64,000 bases of DNA from Anodontia alba (lineage: Eukaryota > Mollusca > Bivalvia > Lucinida > Lucinidae), in the NCBI GenBank assembly GCA_964016985.1, contig OZ024823.1, forward strand, positions 63,322,514-63,386,513, in the 5' to 3' direction. The position numbers and the translations under genes are program-made. This document shows, one piece after another, positions 1-11,062 of this stretch (the first letter of the stretch is position 1; every line of letters starts with the position of its first letter). The notes beneath the pieces were generated by a model. The model was not told where the DNA came from. It worked only from the letters and a program-made list of their open reading frames with translations, and ran no database searches.

Positions 1-197
1 CCAGTATTGTGCACATTCTTTCGCCAGAAACTGACAACTGCCTTTCTTGAATCAGTGGAAGGGAAAGAATGACCGTAGAAAATATTTCATGATCAATCTC
101 CACGAAAGAATGTTGCCGACCTCGGTGGGGGTTGAACCCGCGACCTCCTGGTCTCCAGTCGGACGGGGCATCCAACTGAGCCACCTAGGCCGGCCTA
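1..197 (-). mobile_element. tRNA-headed SINE, copy 1 (cut by window edge)
   Basis: The minus strand starts with a tRNA-like head at about 197. Box A is at 172-183 (TGGCTCAGTTGG) and box B at 128-138 (GGTTCAACCCC). The body matches the full copies at 35134-35440, 43034-43340 and 45254-45557. The 3' part lies outside the window. Seen directly: promoter boxes and shared body. Inferred: RNA polymerase III transcription and LINE-driven retrotransposition. Confidence 0.85.
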
Positions 198-287
198 ATA
201 TGAGTTTAGTAAGAGTGGGTAAGGTATAACAGTGACTTGCTAGAATGGTAAGAAAAAAATAAATAATTGACGGTTTCAAAATTTTGA

Positions 288-1115
288 CAAGCGTAGCCGC
301 GGTATCTTGTCCCTGCTTTTGTTTTGGCTTTTTTGTTTGTCTGTGCCATTTTTTCTGTTCTGTTACAAGTGTTTTCTTCTTTCAACAAGCTAGAAAATCT
401 TTATTTTGTGATTGTTCTATTGAAAATCACAATTTTTCTCTTTGTGAAGTTATAGAAGATATAGTAGAGGAGATAAGAGTGAAGGACAGGGGAGATAGAA
501 GGAAATGAATGGAGGTGTAGAAACAGAAGAAATAACAACATTCCCCCTCAACCCTTACCTGCTGCAAGGACAGCAGGCCTTGCCCAACTGTAATCCAATA
601 TCAGTTGGATGCCCACAAGATACACAACACCTTCATCTCACCCAACCACCAGATAGGTTCAAGAGCTTTGTGCTTCAAACAGGCTACGCCGATGCAAATG
701 CTGATGCCAAAGCTGAAACTGACACTGATGCAAATGGGATCCACACCAAAAACAATATGTCCTACTCCCCTTGTTAGGCGGACATAATAAACCAGCTATG
801 GTATCTTGTCTACCTTGCCAAACCCACCAAATCTAACAAATTTTTGAAACAGTATTGTGTATCTCATTGACTTTGTTAGCATGAACATAGTTTGAACTTA
901 CCCAAACAAGAATCCAAAGTGTAGGCAGTGGTAGTAGGCAGGGGAGGACAAGATAAACCAGATATGGTATCTTGTCCCCCAACATTTCTATGCAAACCCA
1001 TTTTCAGTAAATTTTACATTCTGTATTTCCAATATCTTAACAAAACAAAATGCAGGGTGATGGCTGTAGGGGCAGGGACAAGATAAACCAGTATCTTGTC
1101 CGCCCCACCCCCATA
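288..1115. repeat. Dispersed inverted motif TATCTTGTCC and repeat copy
   Basis: The motif TATCTTGTCC or its complement GGACAAGATA occurs near 301, 801, 945-978 and 1076-1101, often as close inverted pairs. Within the interval, about 445-640 is a diverged inverted copy of 59826-60060; both share the stretch corresponding to CCTTGCCCAACTGT and a run ending in TATCAGTTGGAT. No gene is recognisable. The two repeat copies keep similar short open frames, but these are too short and too stop-prone outside the repeat to be called genes. Confidence 0.55.
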
Positions 1116-1199
1116 TACACATCATTATTATCCTACCCATATATGGTATAAATAAATGACAATGAAAAAAGTGAACAGGCACTGCTTATTAGATACCCA

Positions 1200-2415
1200 T
1201 CACAAGGTATTAAATGGTCAATAAAAACAGCAGCTCTGTTCAGAATATTAAAAAGAATTCCATACCAACAACATCTTATCAATATCAACATTCATTCAAA
1301 ATATTACATGATTCCTAAAATTATTAAGCAAGACAGACAGGAAAAACAAAAGTGTTACGGACATTAAAGAATTACAATGGGGAATAACTATAACAGTACT
1401 GATCCCTTGACCCTTCTTTTCTGTAGCAGTAACATCTCATAAATATCAACATTTATGCAAAATATGATAAGAATCTTAATAATCAAGATATGCAAGAAAA
1501 AAAAAAAAAAAAAAAAAAAAACAGTTTGCAAGACCTACAAAGGGGAATACTATATAAGTATTGACCTCCGGACCCTGAGTTTGCCCTAGCAACAACAACT
1601 TATCAATACCAACATTTATGCAAAATATGATAAGATTCCAAAAACTAATAAGCAAGATAGGCAGGAAAACAAAAGCGTTATGGACAACTTTTAAAGAATT
1701 ACAAAGGGGAATAACTATAATAGTACTGACCCCTTGACCCTGCAAATATGCGAAACATGATAAGATTCCTAATATTATTAATCAAGATATGCAGGAAAAA
1801 AACAGTTTTCAAGAACTGCAAAGGGGAATAAATATATCAGTACAGATTTGTTGACTTAGTATAGATCTGTTGACAATGGTTTTTGCCTAGCAACAACAAT
1901 ATCAATAGCGACATTTATGCAATATGAGAAGATTCCTAATATTATTAATCAAGATGTGCAGGTAAAACCAAAGTGATACGGACAAAAAGTTTACAGAATT
2001 ACAAAGGGGAATAATTATAAGAGTATTGATCCCTTGGCCCTTATTTTTCTGTAGCAGCAACATATCATGAATATCAACATTTATGCAAAATATTATAAGA
2101 TTCCTAATATTACTCATCAAGATATGCAGGAAAAACCAAACTGTTAAGAACAAAATGTGTCAGATACAAAGTTTAAAGAATTACAAAGGGTAATAGCTAT
2201 AACATTATTGATCCCTTTACCCTTATTTTCTGTAGTAGCAACATCTCATGAATATCAACATTTATGCAAAATATGATAAGATTCCTAATAGTATTAATCA
2301 AGATATTTAGGAAAAAACAGTGTTACGGACCAACGGACAGATAGAAAGACTTACAGTGTGAGAACAGTATACCCTGCCCCACCCCCACAAACTTTGTGGG
2401 GGGGAATAAAAAACT
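1200..2415. mobile_element. Tandem-array element, family related to 36466-38245
   Basis: Imperfect tandem monomers of roughly 160-180 bp share AACATTTATGCAAAATATGA, GATTCCTAATATTATTAATC and ACAAAGGGGAATAACTAT. The array ends with a short ACGGAC-type tail near 2324-2335 and a GC-rich hairpin at about 2374-2403 (CCCCACCCCCACAAA facing TTTGTGGGGGGG). The same monomer, with the same end plan, recurs at 36466-38245. The architecture resembles bivalve pearl/HINE elements. No coding. A 24-base A run lies at about 1497-1521. Confidence 0.6.
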
Positions 2416-2827
2416 GTATCCCATATTGGCCAAAAATACTCATCTCTGAATAGCACTAAACCTGAACTTATAAATTTTTGCAATTGCAACCTAACTAAAT
2501 GCTGTGTGGTGGTAATGGGGATGACATGAGTCAGTTGTAGTATCTAGTAAACTCCTGCCCATGTCCCTTCTCAGGAATTTGTCATATCTCTTCCTTTTGG
2601 TCTTTCTGTCAAGCAACAGAATAGTATAAACTTGTACCTTTATTTTCTTAAGATAGACATGCAATCAAATCTCTGAAGTTTGTTAACATCTGATGACAAC
2701 AGTCAAAATAAGAAGTTTTACTGGAACTGGTATGATTTGTATATCAATGTCAGCAGGTGAAGGACATTGAGTACTGTAGTTGAAAAAAAAATTACTAAGA
2801 CTCAACAAATAAAGGAAATAAGAGTGG

Positions 2828-2990
2828 GGACAAAATACCGTGGCTATGGTATCTTGTCCCCGTGGACAAGATACCATAGCTGCGGTATCTTGTCCCCAAG
2901 GACAAAATAACCCAGAGGGGGACAAGATACCACGTGGAATCTTGTCCCCAGGGACAAGATACCGCGGGGGACAAGATAAACTGTTACCCC
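2828..2990. repeat. Cluster of TATCTTGTCC inverted repeats
   Basis: At least six head-to-head and head-to-tail copies of GGTATCTTGTCCCC and its complement lie within 160 bp, including ATGGTATCTTGTCC facing GGACAAGATACCAT at 2846-2877. The block could form several alternative hairpins. The same motif is dispersed in 288-1115. It may be the end structure of a mobile-element family. Its function is unknown. Confidence 0.55.
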
Positions 2991-3697
2991 CGCTTAAGAG
3001 TATTCGATTTTCAAAATAACCAGAATGGGCTCAGTGATCCCAAAGGAAATAAAATACAAGAATATCGGTGAAACCGATGGATGCTCCCCGAACATGCAAT
3101 AGTCGGAACAGAAAACATTATCCTAGATAAAGAGCGGTATACTGTGTATACTCACTGTACTTCAAAATGGAGTATCACAAAACCTGTTGGTGGACAGATA
3201 AGCTTGCCTGAAGGCACTGTCATACAAACATCAGCAACATAAAAGTTGGAATAAATGAAAGGAAGTGTCTTCAGGTACGATTCCATACCCCAAGATTCTA
3301 GGTGGTAGTTTAGCTATATTTATTGGGTAAAAAGGTTTAATACAATTTATTGAAGACTTACTCTCATAGACATAGGCAATCCTCATAGATCTATCACCAG
3401 GTATGGTTCCGAATTGGGTGCCGCATATAAAATGTCAGACAGATTGAAAAATGGATCTGATCCTACCCCCTCGACTGTTAAAGAGGTCATTTGACCATCC
3501 GACAAGACTAACCTCTTTCACTTTGATCCAATTTATCTGCAACTCTAATTTAGATGGATGACTTGTGATTTTACATTCTTTTTAGCAACATTTCAGTCAT
3601 ATCAGAATGACGAGAGATTGGTAATGAAAGGCTGTGTGCAAGGGAACTCCGTTTTCAGTTGGAAAGATTACTGTCCCCAGCAGGGTATTCTCATCCA
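2991..3697. other. Unassigned, no gene recognised
   Basis: The start (3015-3050) matches 38925-38965 in inverted orientation (a stretch around TCCTTTGGGATCA). The rest has no open frame of note and no repeat I can identify. It may be the 3' flank or untranslated tail of the Helentron remnant next to it, but nothing shows this directly. Confidence 0.3.
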
Positions 3698-4501
3698 CTA
3701 TAACAAAGACTGTAAATTGACACCGACTGAAATGATCTGATGATTGGAGAAATATGGTGTAGACAGATGTACCAATGGCTTTATATCTACGGATACAAAC
3801 ACTTGATCCACTGAAGAGCCTGTATTGGTTGTAGGTGCATCAAGTACTGGCATTAGGTTGTTTGACAGAGTTGTGGGAATGACCTGATTGAAATCCCCAA
3901 GAACAATCAATGGTTCCGAGTCTGGCACTGTGCTAATTAGCTCTTGTAGAAGCTGTATAGTTTGTGTACGGGCTGCGCTTACTGCAACATACACCAGGAT
4001 TATATTTAAAGTTTTTCTGAAATTCATTAATTTTACATTGATTAATTCTATATTTTTGTCACAGTAGTTGTTCATCTGTATAGGTTGCAAATTGTTGCAA
4101 ACATACATGAGAACACCTCCAGAACGTTTGTGAGATCTATCTCGTCTAAATTGTGTCTTTCCAAAAATAATTGGCGTCTCTTCCCTTTTCAGCCATGTTT
4201 CTGTGAAACAGATAATATCTACGAGATTAAATACATTTGTAGTACAAATGTCTTCAAAATGACGGGTTAGGGATCTGACATTAAGCATGGAAATGGACAG
4301 TAGGTTTGATGGTCTCTGTATTAGTGGATTGAAAACTATCTGAAGAGCATTTCTATTCATATCGTGCATGGCTTTAATAGTTTTGGGACTAGCTTTTATT
4401 TTCTCTTCATCGAAGTGTGTTATGAAAAGTCCAGCAAGTGATGAAACTCTACTCAGAGCAACATAGCACTGTCCCTGGAAGAATCTTCCTTTTAGACTCA
4501 C
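3698..4501 (-). pseudogene. Helentron-type helicase tail plus AP-like endonuclease (fragment)
   Basis: This 267-residue minus-strand frame joins two parts. Residues 5-26 carry a Pif1-like helicase motif VI (GQCYVALSRVSSLAG), as at the C-terminus of Helitron Rep-helicases. Residues 68-262 look like an endonuclease/exonuclease/phosphatase domain: N74 in LNVRSL, E101 in FTETW, D203 and N205 in LGDFN, D232 in VDQVF, and H254 near the end. Helentron/Helitron2 elements are known to carry such a nuclease with the helicase. The usual S-D-H motif reads S-N-H here (N253), which may weaken catalysis. Everything upstream of helicase motif VI (Rep and most of the helicase) is missing, and a tandem array starts just beyond 4555. 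The first residue is only the start of the open frame, not a real start. Family assignment is by motif only. Confidence 0.75.
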
Positions 4502-4554
4502 AACTGCTTTTTACATTTTTGTGAAATTATATTAAAATCCATCAATAAATCTAG

Positions 4555-5340
4555 GCACTAGAGCAAAAACAAAGTTTTTCTAAAAATAGCCACAGTGACC
4601 TTGACCTTGAGCCCAGGACCCTGAATGTCAAACATGCTCAAGATATTATCATACCCAACATTTGTTTGAAGTTATATCAAAATCCATCAATAAATGTAGG
4701 CACTAGAGTGTTGACAAATTATTTTCTAAAAATAGCCAGTGACCTTACACTGCAGCTTTAAACAAAGTAGCATGACTCTGTGACAAATCATCTAACCAGA
4801 AAGATTGAACAATATGCGCATCCCCTATTGCTGCTTAAGATTCCATTAAAATTTCGTTGAATTTCTGCCAGTATTTGCTAAGAATTTGCGTGGACACGAA
4901 CAGTACCCTATATATTCATGCAGAACTCATCAAAGGGCAATAACTCTTGGAAAAATCATCGAACCAGAACACGCAGGTGATATGCACATCCACCTTCCAT
5001 ACTTAATATTCCCATGAAGTTTCAATGAAATCCGACTAGTAGTTTCCGAGAATTCGCGTGGACACGAACAGTACCCAGTATATTCATGCAGAACTCATCA
5101 AAGGGCAATAACTCTTGGAAAAATCATCGAACCAGAACACGCAGGTGATATGCGCATCCACCTTTGATACTTAATATTCCCATGAAGTTTCATTGAAATC
5201 CGACAAGCAGTTTCCGAGAATTTGCGTGGACAAGAGCGGGACGGACGCACGGACGCACGGACGCACGGACACACGGACGCACGGACGCACGGACAAAGCG
5301 GCGACTATATGCTCCCCCGAAATTCTTCGGGGAGCATAAT
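4555..5340. mobile_element. Tandem-array element with ACGG tail and terminal hairpin
   Basis: Two degenerate units with TCAATAAATCTAGGCACTAG lie at 4540-4760. They are followed by 168-bp monomers; TGGACACGAACAGTACCC starts at 4891 and 5059, and the truncated third begins at 5227. The element ends in an ACGGACGC run (5239-5293) and a near-perfect hairpin at 5309-5338 (ATGCTCCCCCGAA facing TTCGGGGAGCAT). The plan fits non-autonomous Helitron-like (HINE/pearl) elements. No coding. Confidence 0.65.
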
Positions 5341-5684
5341 AACCTGCACTATGATGATGTACGGGCAGACTTTTTACCACCGCCACACGGCACAACACCA
5401 GCTACAGTACATTAAAATAAAAGTCAAAAAGGATTGCCTTTGGAAACAAAGAACACACAAAATCAGGAAAATCGGAGACTCAATCATAGCTCTAGATAAG
5501 TAAAACACTGAGATTTTTTATCCCATTGTCTATTGTCATTGAAAATAATCTGATAACTGACATGTTTATTTGATGGGTTAGTGTGTATGCGACATTCCCC
5601 AGGTAATTGGGTTGACTTTGCACGATGCACAGAGTGTGTCAAATTTACTGGATGCTTCATTGTTAAAGGTGATCAGAAAGTCAA
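5341..5684. other. Unassigned spacer
   Basis: No gene, RNA or clear repeat is recognised in this stretch between two tandem-array elements. Confidence 0.4.
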
Positions 5685-6138
5685 ACAAGAGCTCCGCCAA
5701 GCGGGGCATTATACGCCCGTGGCAAGTAATAAGATGTAGCACATAAACTGGCTCCTGCATAATTCAATGCTCTGGATATAAACTGTAAGTGGAATTACAA
5801 AAAAAAAATTTTTTTTTTTAAATTTCATTGGGGCATATCTCTGCTGATATTTAGTGAACTGTAACCTAAGGGTCCAAGCTGGCCCAGAAATTAAGGGAGA
5901 AGTGACTTCTCCCTCCTGGGAAAATAGGGAAAAGTTTGCTGCTTCTAGGGAGAAGTGCTTTCTGATGGAGGACACACCACAGAAGCATGGCTATATTATA
6001 AGCTCATATGAACAAAAATAAACAACCAAAAAAAAAAAAAAAAAAAAAAATGCTGCAAGAAACTTTTTGTAAACCTTTAACTTGTTTAATACTGATTTTA
6101 TTTTTGTTCTTCAAGGGAGCCAAATCAGAAGAGTATTA

Positions 6139-6172
<34 letters not shown>

Positions 6173-6240
6173 CAAAAAGAATTATGTATTTATAAAGATT
6201 TAATAATGACAACCTTTCCTTGCAAGTCTAATAAAAGAAG

Positions 6241-6277
<37 letters not shown>

Positions 6278-7690
6278 ATATCTTGCCCATATGACCAAAA
6301 CTTTAGTTATTTGCAAAAAATATACCTATTATATAATAAAATTTGCACACTATTACCTCTAAACAACATGCTGCGAAAAGTTTACAAAAACTTTCAAAGG
6401 GGCATAAATCTGCAAATATTTGGTGCACTGTAACCTCGAAATAATATGTGCTGCTCCACATGATCGTGTAACTATTTATGAAGTTTCAGCTTGATCGGAT
6501 GTAAACTGTAGGAGGATTTAGCCGAAAACAAAAAAAATTAATAGAAATTTTCAAAGGGGTTTAACTCTATTAATATTTGGTGGACTGTAACCTTGAAATA
6601 ATATGCGCTGCTCCACATCATGGTCTAACTACGGATCAAGTTTCAGCTTGATAGGATGAAAACTGTAGGAGGATTTAGCCGGAAACGAAAATTTTACTGA
6701 AATTTTCAAAGGGGCATAACTCTGCTAATATTTGGTGGACTGTAACCTCGAAACAATATATGCTGCTCCACATCATGGTCTAACTGCACATGAAGTTTCA
6801 GCTTGATTGGATGTAAACTGTAGGAGGATTTAGCCAGAAACAAAAAACTAATAGAAATTTTAAAAGGGGTATAACTCTGCTAATATTTGGTGGACTGTAA
6901 CCTTGAAATAATATGCACTGCTCCACATCATGGTCTAACTACAAATCAAGTTTCAGCTTGATCGGATGTAAACTGTAGGAGGAGATGGCCGGAAACAAAA
7001 AGTCTACTGAAATTTTCAAAGGGGCATAACTCTGCTAATATTTGGTGGACTGTAACCTCTAAACAACATGCGCTGCTCCACATCATGATCTAACTATATA
7101 TGAAGTTTCAGCTTGATCGGATGTAAAATGTAGGAGGAGTTAACCGGAAATGAAAAGTTTACAGGAATTTTCTAAGGGGCATAACTCTGCAAACATTTAG
7201 TGGACTGTAACCTTGAAACAATATGCGCTGTGCCACATCATGGTCTAACTATATACCAAGTTTCAGCTAGATCGGATGTAAACTGTAAGAGGAGTTAGCA
7301 GGAAACGAAACGTCTACTGAAATTTTCAAAGGGGCGTAACTCTGCTAATATTTGGTGGACTGTAACCTCGAAACAATATGCGCTGCTCCACATCATGGTC
7401 TAACTATATTTGAAGTTTCAGCTTGATCGGATGTAAAATGTAGGAGGAGTAAACCGGAAATGAAAAGTTTACAGAAATTTTCAAAGGGGCATACCTCTGC
7501 AAACATTTGGTGGATTGTAACCTCGAAACAATATGCGCTGCGCCACATCATGGTCTAACTATATACCAAGTTTCAGCTTGATCGGATATAAACTGTAGGA
7601 GGAGTTAGCCGGAAACGAAAAAGTACACAGACGGACGCCATACCCCGTAACATAATACGTCCCGTTTTTCAAACAGGCGTATAAAAAGGT
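5685..7690. mobile_element. 155-bp tandem-array element
   Basis: The left end near 5688 carries ATTATACGCCCG and the right end near 7670 carries AGGCGTATAAAA, an inverted pair. Between them, monomers containing TGGACTGTAACCT repeat at 6581, 6736, 6891, 7046, 7201, 7356 and 7511, an exact 155-bp step; a longer, more diverged unit lies at about 6424. The last unit runs into CACAGACGGACGCC (7628-7641). The left third is diluted by long A runs. No coding. Confidence 0.75.
6028..6274. repeat. Three long A tracts
   Basis: Uninterrupted A runs lie at 6028-6050 (23), 6140-6169 (30) and 6246-6274 (29), spaced about 110 bp apart inside the degenerate left part of the 155-bp array. They look like expansions of an A-rich spot in related monomers rather than separate retroposon tails. 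Confidence 0.7.
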
Positions 7691-7962
7691 AAGATATTTC
7701 ACTGAAAATAAATGACCATTACGGAGGTAATAGTGGCTGTTTTTTTTTTTTTTTTTTTTTTGTTGTTGTATTTGTTGGAAATGGTAATTATGAACCAAAT
7801 TTTAGATGTCCTTTTGAAGTCAAATTCAGTCCAGCTCACAAAAAATTGGTTTCAGACCAGCATTTTCTCGAGCCCTGCCTACAACATATATTTTGCGGTG
7901 AAATAAGATACCAAATTGGTCAAAAAAGCATCTTATCTAAAGCTATGAGTAGCAATCCAGAA
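7691..7962. other. Spacer with T tract and short dispersed repeat
   Basis: It holds a 21-base T run at 7740-7761. A short dispersed repeat around 7880-7950 (TATCTAAAGCTATGA) has relatives near 14925 and 39440. No gene. Confidence 0.4.
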
Positions 7963-8107
7963 CAAGAGACCCATGCGCCACTACACTCATCAGAGCTCAA
8001 GAGGTGATGATAACGATATCAACAAAGACAGACAATGGACCACTGACCATTGACCACGGACCATTGACCTATAAGCTCCCCTGGCGCCTTACAGCTCTGG
8101 TGAGCTA
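7963..8107. mobile_element. Short end fragment of a tandem-array element
   Basis: It starts with ACAAGAGACCCATG and ends with CTCTGGTGAGCTAAA, the end types seen in the larger array elements (for example 31009-33170). The interior has repeats of GACCATTGACC. It directly abuts the RNase H fragment at 8111 and marks where the old LTR element was cut. Confidence 0.45.
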
Positions 8108-8110
8108 AAT

Positions 8111-8474
8111 AGCCACTGTTTTGAGTGATGTTGGTGCAGGTGGTGTATTGCTGCAAGGAGATGACAATGGTGTGGATCATCCAGTTTGTTACTTTTCCAA
8201 AAAGTTTAACAAATATCAAAAGAATTATTCTACAGTAGAGAAAGAATGTTTGTCTCTCATTCTTGCTCTTCAATATTTTGAAGTTTATCCAACTTCTTCA
8301 TCCTCACCTATTGTTGTTTTCAGTGATCACAATCCGCTGACTTTCATCCATAAGATGAAAAATAAGAATCAGAGGTTACTCAAATGGAGCCTATTGTTGC
8401 AGGAATACAATCTTGACATCGGGCATATCAGAGGAAAAGATAATATTATTCCTGATGGCTTGTCTAATGCATGA
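8111..8474 (+). pseudogene. RNase H fragment of an old Gmr1-type LTR element
   Basis: A plus-strand frame encodes the C-terminal RNase H region and stop of the same polyprotein found at 22350-22802. Residues such as TVEKEC and FSDHNPLTFIHKMKN are shared, with scattered substitutions. The N-terminal RNase H aspartate region and all upstream domains are gone. It is followed at the expected distance by a polypurine tract (8601-8610) and the LTR start at 8611. It is a truncated, older copy and not functional. Confidence 0.85.
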
Positions 8475-8610
8475 TGTCTTGATCTGTGGTTTCCTGTAAC
8501 TTGCTGTATATAAGATAATAATTGCCTTTATCAGTATTCTATTTTATGATAATTTTATGGCAAAAGAAAGTTTTATTACATAAATTCTTCTTTTCCTTAA
8601 AGAGGGGAAG

Positions 8611-8738
8611 TGTTATATATAGGGTGTTTAATTAATTTAAGTATCATTATTTTTATGTTTACTAGAAGTTTCTATATATAAATAGAACTTTCTGGAAAAA
8701 TATGTTTACAATAACAAGTTGTTTATGTTCTTTTTAGA
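8611..8738 (+). mobile_element. 3' LTR of the old Gmr1-type copy, left part
   Basis: The LTR starts TGTTATATATAGGG right after the purine tract AGAGGGGAAG. It aligns with the 593-bp LTRs at 17121 and 22938 but is clearly more diverged. It is interrupted near 8738 by a minus-strand reverse-transcriptase element and resumes at about 10598. Confidence 0.8.
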
Positions 8739-9321
8739 AAAAAAAAGGTAAGAGAAAAGTCCAGGGAGTGCCACAATCACAAACCGCAGCCCTTCCCAGA
8801 CCCCAAGAGGAAGTGGAAACCAACAAATCTAAACAAGCATAAACCGAACAAACGTACGAAAAGCACTAAGATTAGCTCTCTCTTCTCCAAGTGAGGTAAT
8901 CGCAATACTAAAAGGACTGAAAAACACAAGAACAAAACGGAAAGACATACAACAAATGGCCTCGTAGAATAAACCACAAAGCAACAAAGAGTAAGACTAA
9001 CACCGGGACCACCGCCTTAGAACGGTCGGTAGAGCAAACCACCGGGGGTTTTAAAGCACTTTTACAGCTAGCTAACTTCACCCTGGGTCCCGATGCTACT
9101 CTTAATACAGAAATACATAAAAATTCGGTTCGCATAAAGGCTCCCAACTCAGTCAATGCATCAAAGCGAAAACATAAAAATCAAATTAATCACTATAATA
9201 AACAAAGACGAGTACTCATGGCTAATTCTACTGTATGCCAGAGTAAATGAAAACCAAGAGTTGAACCACGGCGGGCCAAGCCAAAGACATATCGTCAAGC
9301 CCCAATTCACTGGTTAAAGTT

Positions 9322-9804
9322 TTACGAAGAGGCCGTCATTGAGTCTGAGGCCCAAACCGCCGTCGTGCAATTAAAGAGTGAAGCATAGCCATCAACAATG
9401 ATTGGGTTGACAACTAGGCATGCAGTCTGCCGCATAATATCCAGGCTATAGCCAATTCTTTTATAACGGTTAATAAGTTTTCTGAATTGCTCCGAAAAGT
9501 TAGATTTACCTACAATTTTTCTAAATCTGTACACTAAGTCACCGTAAAATTCGGGTTCCGATATACCTTGTTGCAGAAGTGTTTTCAGACTGACGCTATA
9601 TTTTTCTAACAAGGCACTGTTTCTGCGATAAAATTTCGAAAACGCCTTAGGAAGTTTAAAATAACGATAGCCCTGCCTATGAAGTTTGGCAGTAAGGGCT
9701 TTATTACAGTAGTTAAAGTCATTAAGATTTGAAGAAGCTCTGGCGAATCTTATAAGCTTGAGATATGTATACCCCATATAAGGTAACCCGGGGGACATCG
9801 CCAT
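9322..9804 (-). pseudogene. C-terminal part of the same RT protein
   Basis: From about 9765 down to the stop at 9322 the frame continues the RT protein after a frameshift. It includes IRFARASSNLNDFN and FRKIVGKSNFSEQF, and ends in SDSMTASS. The first dozen or so residues of the open frame are out-of-frame read-through of the preceding piece. The function of this C-terminal region is not known to me. Confidence 0.6.
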
Positions 9805-10579
9805 CCAGAAAAGGGAAACTGACTATATCAAAATCAAAATTGTCCAGTTTATCATTAATTTTGGTGGAAACTGTACCATTAGATATACATAGATTCAAAT
9901 CCAAAAAAGGTGCCTCGGTATCAGAAGAATTTGCTCTATTTAATTGGAGTTCTGTAGGGTATATCCGGTTCACCATTTGGTCAAAGTAAATATTGTCAAT
10001 ATTTAATAAATCGTCAAGGTACCTTGAAGTTGAATTGAAAGCCACAATAATGTGAGCCTGATTTTCACGTGAGAGAGGCTTCATGAAATTACTCTCATAA
10101 CAAAAAAGAAACAAATCTGCAACAAGAGGAGCACAATTAGTTCCCATCGGAATACCAATAGTTTGTCTATAAAGTTTAGTTCCAAATCTAATAAAAATAT
10201 TATCCAAAAGATAAACAAGGGCATCACAGACTTTTTGACACGACCATAAAGTGCGATTATTATAAACATCAGAAGTGAAAAAAGCACATTCTTCGTTGCA
10301 AGCCAAATATTGGGTATTCTCCCGAATAAACGATCGGTTAATTAAATCAATAAGTTTACCTTTTATAAGATGATGAGGTAACGTAGTATACAGTGTAGAA
10401 AAATCATATGTAGACAATTTAGAAGCCTGAAAGTTTTTAGATTTAAATTTATTGAGAACATCATTAGAATTTTTAATTGACCAAAAATAGTTAATTCCGT
10501 CCGTTTCGTAAACAGTATCATAGTATCTAATCCAATGATTTTTAACAGCAGTAAGGCATGAAGTTAGCAGTTTGGACAA
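9722..10579 (-). pseudogene. Reverse transcriptase core (Penelope-like?)
   Basis: This 285-residue frame has RT motif A around D59 (YDFSTLYTTLPH), motif B at residues 142-157 (GIPMGTNCAPLVADLF) and motif C with D189 and D190 (RYLDD). These fit a family of widespread invertebrate RT proteins that I place, with caution, among Penelope-like elements. The frame breaks near 9760: the continuation at GVYISQ lies in another frame and is carried by the entry at 9322-9804. There is no credible start; the N-terminal region and any endonuclease are missing. It would synthesise cDNA if intact; this copy is dead. Confidence 0.7.
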
Positions 10580-10597
10580 AACAGAACTTTCCAGAAG

Positions 10598-11062
10598 GAG
10601 TATTCTAGATTAAGCTATTTTTGGCATGTCATAGAACATTTAGAATATTCTTGACTAAAACTGGAAAATGAATGATGCCTCTAGTAAATTCTTTTTCTAT
10701 AATATTCTTTGATATTATATAAGGAGAAAAGATTTTTATAAGGGCATCTTTGTGTACTTTCACTGGAAATTATTCTATACTGGATTACTTTAATATTTTA
10801 TTCATTCTGGACTTAAATTCTGAATTCAGGGACTTTCAAATTGTGGGATCAGAAACTGTTGTTCAAAGGATTTGTTTTAAATATTCTTATGGAATATTTC
10901 TGAGGGACTAAGTGAACTAAAATCTTGAAAGGTATTGTTTACTTCTATTCTTTTGTTTTGAATCTTGTCTTATTTTTTTGTTGTGAATAAAAATTATTAA
11001 TAATTTAAAGCCTGTTGCTGGTTTCACTTTCATTTCTTTCTTGTTACGCCTGGCTCGTAACA
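10598..11062 (+). mobile_element. 3' LTR of the old Gmr1-type copy, right part
   Basis: It resumes with TTCTAGATTAAGC and runs to GCCTGGCTCGTAACA, the same end as the young LTRs. Shared stretches include GGATTACTTTAATATTTTAT and TTTGAATCTTGTCTTATTTT. The end at 11062 abuts the terminal repeat of a DIRS-like element. Confidence 0.85.

Larger units (their letters stand above)
8739..10597 (-). mobile_element. Reverse-transcriptase element, probably Penelope-like
   Basis: About 1.86 kb inserted in the LTR, read on the minus strand. Its 3' untranslated end (about 9030 to 8745) is repeated in plus orientation at 13480-13795, which shows that it is a dispersed family. The coding part begins inside the RT domain, so the copy is 5'-truncated. 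No GIY-YIG endonuclease is seen. The type is inferred from RT motifs, not from a search. Confidence 0.7.

Noticed and set aside
1..197. tRNA gene on the minus strand
   Set aside because: The tRNA-like head continues into a conserved SINE body shared with several copies with target duplications; it is a SINE promoter, not a tRNA gene. The same holds for 14650-14753, 35134-35440, 43034-43340, 44537-44870 and 45254-45557.
505..777. Frame sharing a peptide with 59791-59979
   Set aside because: Both are copies of one dispersed repeat; similarity ends with the repeat and there is no sign of coding beyond it.
3558..3740. 60-codon plus-strand frame
   Set aside because: Overlaps the end of the Helentron remnant on the other strand and has no features.
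5222..5503. Thr/Asp/Gly/His-rich 93-codon frame
   Set aside because: Translation of the ACGGACGC microsatellite and hairpin of an array element.
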